Assembly: GCA_029564115.1 (NCBI GenBank)
Contig: JAKQQP010000637.1
Location: 1-11,514 of the forward strand
Length of the DNA: 11,514 nt
Source of the DNA: Candidatus Rifleibacteriota bacterium
GTDB lineage: Bacteria; Riflebacteria; Ozemobacteria; Ozemobacterales; Ozemobacteraceae
Direction: 5' to 3'
Part shown: positions 7,296 to 11,514 of the stretch, piece by piece
Layout of the letters: each line of letters opens with the position of its first letter
Numbering within the stretch: the first letter of the stretch is position 1
Made by a program: the position numbers and the translations under genes
The notes under the pieces: model-generated
Databases searched by the model: none
Told to the model about the DNA's origin: nothing
What the model saw: only the letters and a program-made list of their open reading frames with translations

Positions 7296-8026
7296 TGCAA
7301 CCTTTCGCACGCTACGAAAAGCAGATTCTTTTTAAACCGCTCGGCCAGAGCGGCCAGAAGAAGCTTCAGAAAGCTCAGGTTGGCATTGTCGGCATCGGCG
7401 CGCTTGGCACAAATATGGCCAGTCTCTGCGCCCGCGCCGGCATAGGATCACTCGTCATTATCGATAATGACAGGGTCGAGCTATCTAACCTGCAGCGTCA
7501 GATGCTTTTTGACGAATCTGACATCGGGGCTCTCAAAGCCCAGCGCGCGGCAGAAAAGCTGGCCGGCATCAATTCCGAGATCAAAATCGAAGCATTTACC
7601 GAGCGCCTTACCGACGCCAATTTTGCCGATATTTTTTCCGGCTGCGACCTGATTCTAGATGCCACCGACAATTTTGCGACCAGGTTTATCATAAACAGTC
7701 AGACGCTCAGCTCTGGCCAGCCATGGATATATTCAGGTGTCACCGCCTCTTCAGGCCAGAGCATGATGATCAACCCGTTCGATACAGCATGTCTGCGCTG
7801 TCTTATTCCTGAAGATACGATGGTCGATGACTTTCCTTCTGTTCATAATTCAGGCATTATCGGCCCGATTGTGACTATTATTGCATCGGTTGCCGTATCG
7901 ATGGCCCTGAGATACCTTGTCGAAAGTCACATTGAACGTGACGTGATCTGCTTTGATGCCTGGGAACTCAGATATCACCGCATTCCAATGGAAAGAACGC
8001 CGGGCTGCCCGGGCTGCCGGGCCTGA
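7295..8026 (+). CDS. ThiF/MoeB/HesA-family E1-like adenylyltransferase
   Basis: Predicted to activate the C-terminus of a ubiquitin-like sulfur carrier by adenylation with ATP. The 243-residue protein has the nucleotide-binding loop GIGALGT (33-39), acidic Asp57 in IIDNDRVELSNLQRQ, Arg68, Lys81 in the LKAQRAAEKL helix and DATDN (122-126). It also has the two zinc-binding CxxC pairs (Cys166/Cys169 and Cys238/Cys241). The N-terminal RYEKQILFKPLGQSG is close to Bacillus-type ThiF. The cysteine that ThiF and MoeB usually carry just before GIIGP appears as Val183 (SVHNSGIIGP), so persulfide or thioester transfer through that residue is not expected. Start TGATG overlaps the S4 gene stop by one base. 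Its obvious partner is the carrier encoded 20 bases downstream. It may serve thiamine, molybdopterin or tRNA thiolation; the window does not decide. Confidence 0.9.
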   Translation: MQPFARYEKQILFKPLGQSGQKKLQKAQVGIVGIGALGTNMASLCARAGIGSLVIIDNDRVELSNLQRQMLFDESDIGALKAQRAAEKLAGINSEIKIEAFTERLTDANFADIFSGCDLILDATDNFATRFIINSQTLSSGQPWIYSGVTASSGQSMMINPFDTACLRCLIPEDTMVDDFPSVHNSGIIGPIVTIIASVAVSMALRYLVESHIERDVICFDAWELRYHRIPMERTPGCPGCRA

Positions 8027-8046
8027 AACCCCGCAAAGGAACCATT

Positions 8047-8280
8047 ATGAAAATCAGAGTTGAATTTGTCGGAGCCATAAACAGCGGCCCTTACAATAAG
8101 GAGCAGGAATTCGATCTGACAGAAAAACTCACAGTCAAGGGGTTTCTCGAAACCCTGCATTTTGACAAAGGCCATATAAATTACATACAGGTCATACGTA
8201 ACGGAAAACGCTGCCCGCACAGCGAACAACTCGGCAATGGCGACCGGCTTGAACTCATGTTGATGGTAGGTGGCGGCTGA
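8047..8280 (+). CDS. ThiS/MoaD-like ubiquitin-fold sulfur carrier
   Basis: A 77-residue beta-grasp protein whose C-terminus, MLMVGGG, supplies the Gly-Gly end that E1-like enzymes adenylate and that is then converted to a thiocarboxylate. The fold is suggested by the alternating beta start (MKIRVEFVGA), a helix at about 30-38 and the closing INYIQVIRNGKR...LGNGDRLELMLMVGGG. The GDRLELM segment corresponds to the GDEVxxx strand of ThiS and MoaD. It ends in three glycines with no processing tail. AAAGGA at 8035-8040 stands 6 bases before the ATG. Directly following the E1 gene, it is almost certainly that enzyme's substrate. ThiS and MoaD cannot be separated by eye, and no thiazole synthase, MoaE or tRNA thiolase gene is nearby. 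It is the last gene of the block. Confidence 0.85.
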   Translation: MKIRVEFVGAINSGPYNKEQEFDLTEKLTVKGFLETLHFDKGHINYIQVIRNGKRCPHSEQLGNGDRLELMLMVGGG

Positions 8281-8307
8281 GCGGCGCGTTAAACTGCGGC
8301 AAAAGCC

Positions 8308-8907
8308 TCAATAAGGGAATTTCGGGTCGAATGTGTTGATCAAAAACCCGGTAAGGGTTACCCGCCCCGACTCCAGAATCATCGAAACCGTTGCCACGGT
8401 GTTTTTCTGAGTGGCAACCTGATAATAGAGAAATTTCAGCCCATCCGGCCCCGGTCTGACAAGATCGAAGGTTCCAAGAGGCTTTCCGTCAATCAGGAAT
8501 GAAACTTTTCCAGGATTGTCATAAAATTCGTAATCCCAGAAATCAAATACGACGCGGGTCATGGTTGCCACAACATCGATTCGGGCGCCTTTTTCAGCGG
8601 TCGTTGCCATATACCACTGGCTCTTATCCATGTGTTTCATGCTCCATTTACCGGTGAAATTTATCGGATGCATGAAAGGCCGGGTAACTTCGTTACCGCC
8701 CGGAAAAAACGAACCATTGAGAATGCCGCTGCAGTCAAGATGCAGTGATGCACTTTCCTGTTTTGGCGGTGTGCCATTCAGGTTTTCGACTGCCAATGGG
8801 TTAGGTGATTCTGCAGCACAACCGCCAAGAACCACGGCTGCAACGAAATAGAAAAGAACCGCACGCAACCAGCGCCAAACAAGATCTGTCTGCCTTCTGA
8901 TAGTCAT
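8308..8907 (-). CDS. Lipoprotein of unrecognised family
   Basis: A 199-residue predicted lipoprotein. A basic N-terminus (residues 1-15) and a hydrophobic segment (about 16-27) lead to the lipobox LGGC, with Cys30 as the lipidated residue, so the mature protein should be anchored in a membrane facing the periplasm or outside. After a polar linker (about 31-55) the rest is rich in aromatic and beta-prone residues, for example FDFWDYEFYDNPGKVSFLID near the middle, FLYYQVATQ and VTLTGFLINTF at the end. This suggests a single beta-sandwich domain. I do not recognise the family and assign no function. The ATG at 8907 has only a weak upstream purine run. It is convergent with the sulfur-carrier gene, only 27 bases apart, and no clear terminator lies between them. 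Confidence 0.8.
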   Translation of the reverse strand: MTIRRQTDLVWRWLRAVLFYFVAAVVLGGCAAESPNPLAVENLNGTPPKQESASLHLDCSGILNGSFFPGGNEVTRPFMHPINFTGKWSMKHMDKSQWYMATTAEKGARIDVVATMTRVVFDFWDYEFYDNPGKVSFLIDGKPLGTFDLVRPGPDGLKFLYYQVATQKNTVATVSMILESGRVTLTGFLINTFDPKFPY

Positions 8908-8932
8908 AGGTATCTCTTTTCTGCTGAACCTT

Positions 8933-8960
8933 ACTATAATTATCGGCAGAAACGTGCAAA
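8933..8960 (-). promoter_or_regulatory. Candidate promoter of the lipoprotein gene
   Basis: On the minus strand, TTTGCA (8960-8955) and TATAGT (8938-8933) are separated by 16 bases. They match 4 and 5 of 6 consensus positions. Transcription would start near 8926, about 19 bases before the ATG. Confidence 0.4.
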
Positions 8961-9201
8961 AAGCTTAACCACACCCGGGTCATGCCAGACAGGCAAGCTA
9001 TGGCGGCAGCAATACCGGGTCAAAATCATTGCAGATCCGCAATAAAAGCCATCGCTTGCGGGGAAATTAAATCGGTTTACCGGTACAGTAACGCGGCTAA
9101 TTTATACAGGCAGCAATAAGCATCTGCGACTAGAACAAGCGCTGTTTGTGAAAACCTTCTCGATCATGACCTGAGCTAACAGATAACCGACTGGTTGAAA
9201 A
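8961..9201. other. Non-coding gap between two minus-strand genes
   Basis: No supported gene is seen. The region has an inverted repeat CCGCAA/TTGCGG (9037-9042 and 9056-9061). Another, CTGGTT/AACCAG (9191-9196 and 9206-9211), spans the stop codon of the DUF2156 gene. Neither is followed by a T tract on the minus strand, so a terminator for that gene is not clear. Confidence 0.4.
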
Positions 9202-10104
9202 TCAGAACCAGAAAGTGATTTTCTTTTCGAAACCCATCGGGTTATAGCGCTCTTTGGCAATGCGCAGCCCTTCAATACCCATGTCTGACTCACGGTTGAG
9301 TATCTTGACATGCGCCGGCAGGCTATTGGCAAGAGCCCAGTTCACATACTGATACATGCCCTTGACTTCACGCGGGGCTTTTTCGACGGGCACCAGCCAG
9401 GTTTCGTCAGTGATCGGCACCGCCCAGCTGATTCCGCACATGTGCTCCTGAACCTGCACTCTGACGCCCATGCCGCCAAGTTTCCAGAGGTTTGGCAACA
9501 TGCGCCGCACCGATTCTCTTTCCATTTCGAGGAAGGGATCTTCGTCGCCGTAGTTTTCATACCAGCGGTCGAGGCATTTGAGAATCTGTTCGTTGTCTTC
9601 TTCTTTCAAAATAACGACTTCGGCATTATTTTCGCGCTGAAATTTGTTGAGCTGATTGCGCCGCTTCGCGAACTTGCCGCCGGTTAGATCGGCGAGTTCT
9701 TCGCGCAGATAGAGATAATCGAAATAATTGCGATGCTCTTCTGAACGGGCAGGAGTGATTTCGGCGGCTATCGCTTCGGCAAGACGATGGGGAATAAACC
9801 GCAGAACCCGCTCTTCGCCAAAGTCTTTTTCGGCATGATAGAGCAGCTTTTCAACTGCGGGTTTGATCGGGCCTGTTCCGAGCGGGCCAAGAAAAATATG
9901 CCCGCCCTGTTTGCCCTCGACATCGAGAACCAGACGGTCGCCGATTCTGCTGATACGTGCCGGGCGATGATAAAACCAGCCGGTAAGATAATAGACCGAG
10001 TAATCTGCCGACCTGATATCCTGGTCAACCAGAGCCTTTTTTATTATTTCAACGTGTTCTGAGGTAATTTCTGTCTGATTTGGAAATTCTGGAATATTGT
10101 TCAT
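9202..10104 (-). CDS. DUF2156 (COG4866-like) acyl/aminoacyl-transferase-fold protein
   Basis: A 300-residue soluble protein resembling the DUF2156 group, related to the C-terminal domain of phosphatidylglycerol lysyltransferase (MprF) and to GNAT-type folds. It lacks the membrane part of MprF. The characteristic stretches are FDYLYLREELADLTGGKF (128-145), the basic KRRNQLNKF after it, and a C-terminal NRESDMGIEGLR (270-281) followed by ERYNPM (285-290). Transfer of an acyl or aminoacyl group is inferred from the fold; the donor and acceptor are unknown. The ATG at 10104 has no good ribosome binding site on the minus strand, yet no alternative start is better. It is divergent from the flavin oxidoreductase gene across 88 bases. 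A 293-base interval separates it from the lipoprotein gene, so the two are probably separate units. Confidence 0.82.
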   Translation of the reverse strand: MNNIPEFPNQTEITSEHVEIIKKALVDQDIRSADYSVYYLTGWFYHRPARISRIGDRLVLDVEGKQGGHIFLGPLGTGPIKPAVEKLLYHAEKDFGEERVLRFIPHRLAEAIAAEITPARSEEHRNYFDYLYLREELADLTGGKFAKRRNQLNKFQRENNAEVVILKEEDNEQILKCLDRWYENYGDEDPFLEMERESVRRMLPNLWKLGGMGVRVQVQEHMCGISWAVPITDETWLVPVEKAPREVKGMYQYVNWALANSLPAHVKILNRESDMGIEGLRIAKERYNPMGFEKKITFWF

Positions 10105-10155
10105 AATGTCACAAATTTATCACATGACTCTGTTTTTATCACTTTTTTTCCTGTC
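10105..10155. promoter_or_regulatory. Divergent promoter region with a repeated TTTATCAC element
   Basis: TTTATCAC occurs at 10116-10123 and again at 10135-10142, in direct orientation 19 bases apart; read from the minus strand both are GTGATAAA. They lie upstream of the DUF2156 start and could be regulator half-sites or, for one of them, part of a -10 box. No clear minus-strand promoter pair was found. Confidence 0.3.
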
Positions 10156-10185
10156 TTGACCGCAGAGGGTAAGAGGCAGTATTAT
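10156..10185 (+). promoter_or_regulatory. Promoter of the OYE-family gene, near-leaderless
   Basis: TTGACC (10156-10161) and TATTAT (10180-10185) each match 5 of 6 consensus positions with an 18-base spacer. Transcription would begin about base 10192, immediately at the ATG of the following gene (10193), which lacks a well-placed Shine-Dalgarno. Confidence 0.55.
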
Positions 10186-10192
10186 CAGACCT

Positions 10193-11305
10193 ATGATTTC
10201 AAGCCTGTTTTCACCGGTCACCCTGCGCAACTGCGAACTTAAAAATCGCGTCATTGCGACTCCACCGCCCAGCCATCTGGCTGAGCCGGATGGGCGTGTC
10301 AGCGCTTCCATGCTCGATTACTACCATAACCTCGCCGACACCGACGTCGGCATGGTAATTGTCGAAGCTGCCGCCATTTCTGCCGAAGGCCAGTCATGGC
10401 AGAAACAGCTGAGCCTGTTTCGACCTGAAGCCGTCAGCGGGCTCTCACGCCTTGTCGAAAAAATCAGAAACCGCGGCGCACTTCCGGTCGCGCAGCTTTA
10501 CCATGGCGGCATCAATGCAATACCCGGGCTGAACCAGACGGTTTATGGCGCGGGGCAGCCGCGCATCAAAAGAATTTCAGCCAACATCGTCGAAATGAAG
10601 AAAGAAAAAATCGCTCAGGTTCTCGGCGAATATGCCGCTGCGGCAAAACTAGCCTGGAACTCCGGCTTTTCCGGGATTGAAATTCAGGCAGCCGGCAGCG
10701 CTCTTCCCCACCAGTTTTTATCGCCGATAACCAATACCAGACGCGATGATTATGCCTTCGAAACCGGCGGCGGCGACCGATTCTTACAGCAACTGGTCAG
10801 AATAGTAAAACAGGCAGTCCCGGACCTGCTGCTTTTTGTCAGCATGCCGCTTCGCGACCTGCTGCCCGGTGGCTATGGCCTGAACAATGCCATAAAAACA
10901 GCCCAGTCGATCAAAAGCGAAGGGGTTGAGCTGTTCAGAGTGACCGAAGGGCTCAAATTCGGCAACCCTCTGCTGCTGCACCCGGCACTCGATAAAACCG
11001 CCCCCGACGCCCCTTTTTCTGACGATACGCATATCTTTCGCAATGAAACAAGATTTCTCACCGTTCTTGCGGGCAAGGTCAGCACCCCGCAGGTTGCCCT
11101 CAACCGCCTGAAAAAAGGAACAGCCGACTTTGTCGCCCTTGGCCGGACATTGAATCGCGAGCCTCTCTGGCTGGGCGGCCGACTTGCCAGTGATCTTCTG
11201 CCATGGCAGCGCTGCCTGCGCTGTGCGATCTGCAAAGCAGCAGCAGATGGCTGCCCCGATCGTGAAGGCCTTAATCGCTGGCTGATAATTCAAAATGCCA
11301 AATAA
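10193..11305 (+). CDS. Old Yellow Enzyme-family (NADH:flavin oxidoreductase-like) protein with altered active site
   Basis: A 370-residue TIM-barrel protein of the OYE/2,4-dienoyl-CoA reductase superfamily. The N-terminal LFSPVTLRNCELKNRVIATP, QLYHGG (101-106), HQFLSPITNTRRDDY (173-187), and VALGRTL (314-320; phosphate-binding Gly317-Arg318) identify it. The segment that usually reads EIHGAHGYLLHQF is EIQAAGSALPHQF here. By eye, the catalytic His, the second His or Asn, and the Tyr proton donor become Gln165, Gly168 and Ala170. The usual flavin-contacting Arg appears as Ser217. A Cys cluster follows the barrel (Cys341, Cys344, Cys347, Cys354), similar to the 4Fe-4S site of FadH-type enzymes, but the FAD/NAD domains of FadH are absent. 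The ATG start agrees with family N-termini but lacks a ribosome binding site. Chemistry is uncertain: a different substrate, or loss of catalysis. Confidence 0.85.
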   Translation: MISSLFSPVTLRNCELKNRVIATPPPSHLAEPDGRVSASMLDYYHNLADTDVGMVIVEAAAISAEGQSWQKQLSLFRPEAVSGLSRLVEKIRNRGALPVAQLYHGGINAIPGLNQTVYGAGQPRIKRISANIVEMKKEKIAQVLGEYAAAAKLAWNSGFSGIEIQAAGSALPHQFLSPITNTRRDDYAFETGGGDRFLQQLVRIVKQAVPDLLLFVSMPLRDLLPGGYGLNNAIKTAQSIKSEGVELFRVTEGLKFGNPLLLHPALDKTAPDAPFSDDTHIFRNETRFLTVLAGKVSTPQVALNRLKKGTADFVALGRTLNREPLWLGGRLASDLLPWQRCLRCAICKAAADGCPDREGLNRWLIIQNAK

Positions 11306-11320
11306 AACAGGAGTTTCAGA

Positions 11321-11514
11321 ATGAAAAAAACCTTTTGTCTCACCATTTTTTTTGTTTTTGCTTTTTCACTTGCCGCTTCGGCTCAGGGTCTGCTTGGCAG
11401 CCTTCTCGGCGGCGGTCAGGAAACAAAGAAAAAGATCAGGGTACAGTTCGTCGAAGGCGATGAAGACGCAGCAGACGAAATTCTTCTGGTGCGGGTCCGC
11501 GGCGTGATTCACGA
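11321..11514 (+). CDS. Secreted protein, 5' part only; possibly SppA-like signal peptide peptidase
   Basis: Only the first 64 codons are present. AGGAG (11309-11313) stands 7 bases before the ATG. The product begins MKKTFCLTIFFVFAFSLAASA, a clear signal peptide with ASA just before Gln22. A Gly/Leu-rich stretch (LLGSLLGGG) and a charged linker follow. The last visible residues, ILLVRVRGVIH (54-64), resemble the opening beta strand of SppA/S49 peptidases (typically an Ile/Leu/Val-rich strand followed by G-x-I). That resemblance rests on about ten residues, so the peptidase call is tentative while secretion is well supported. It starts 15 bases after the OYE-family gene stop and is probably in the same transcript. 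Confidence 0.7.
   Translation, partial: MKKTFCLTIFFVFAFSLAASAQGLLGSLLGGGQETKKKIRVQFVEGDEDAADEILLVRVRGVIH

Noticed and set aside
8281..8307. Shared terminator between the sulfur-carrier and lipoprotein genes
   Set aside because: The 27-base convergent gap has no stable stem followed by T residues on either strand.
9191..9211. CTGGTT/AACCAG hairpin as terminator of the DUF2156 gene
   Set aside because: It spans the stop codon, has only six pairs with a nine-base loop and is not followed by T residues on the minus strand.
9102..9332. Minus-strand 76-codon frame at the end of the DUF2156 gene
   Set aside because: It overlaps the DUF2156 coding sequence in another frame, runs into low-information sequence and shows no recognisable domain.
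1..11514. Mobile element, phage, CRISPR or defence island
   Set aside because: No transposase, integrase, repeat array or defence-type domain was found; gene content is housekeeping and transport.

Overview
The window reads as ordinary chromosome from a Gram-negative (diderm) bacterium. A TonB-family protein, a lipoprotein with an LGGC lipobox, secreted proteins with AXA-type signal peptides, strong AGGAG/GGAGG ribosome binding sites and several intrinsic terminators support this. I cannot name the taxon from the sequence. No rRNA, tRNA, CRISPR array, insertion sequence or phage gene is visible, and composition looks even throughout.

Left part (1-2830), plus strand: a TonB-like periplasm-spanning protein ends at a strong terminator. 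It is followed by a secreted cyclophilin-type peptidyl-prolyl isomerase and murB. A large hairpin sits between the last two and ends exactly at the murB Shine-Dalgarno. murB faces a minus-strand sodium:amino-acid symporter of the AGCS family, and a perfect 50-bp palindrome between them should terminate transcription both ways.

Middle (4284-8280): after a gap with a promoter and a possible operator come a 65-residue membrane protein and a CDF metal-ion exporter. Next is a tight four-gene block: DHH/DHHA1 phosphoesterase, YbcJ-type S4 RNA-binding protein, ThiF/MoeB-like E1 enzyme, and a ubiquitin-like sulfur carrier ending in Gly-Gly-Gly. The first three overlap and the fourth follows after 20 bases, so all four are probably co-expressed. 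The last pair should be a sulfur-transfer module. Its acceptor pathway is not encoded here, and pairing with nucleic-acid enzymes makes RNA thiolation one possible reading. This is the best candidate for an undescribed functional unit.

Right part (8308-11514): two minus-strand genes, an unrecognised lipoprotein and a DUF2156 protein, are followed by a divergent Old Yellow Enzyme-family protein. Its usual catalytic His, His/Asn and Tyr positions all appear changed, and its promoter predicts a nearly leaderless mRNA. Close behind it starts a secreted protein, possibly SppA-like, that is cut off by the window end.
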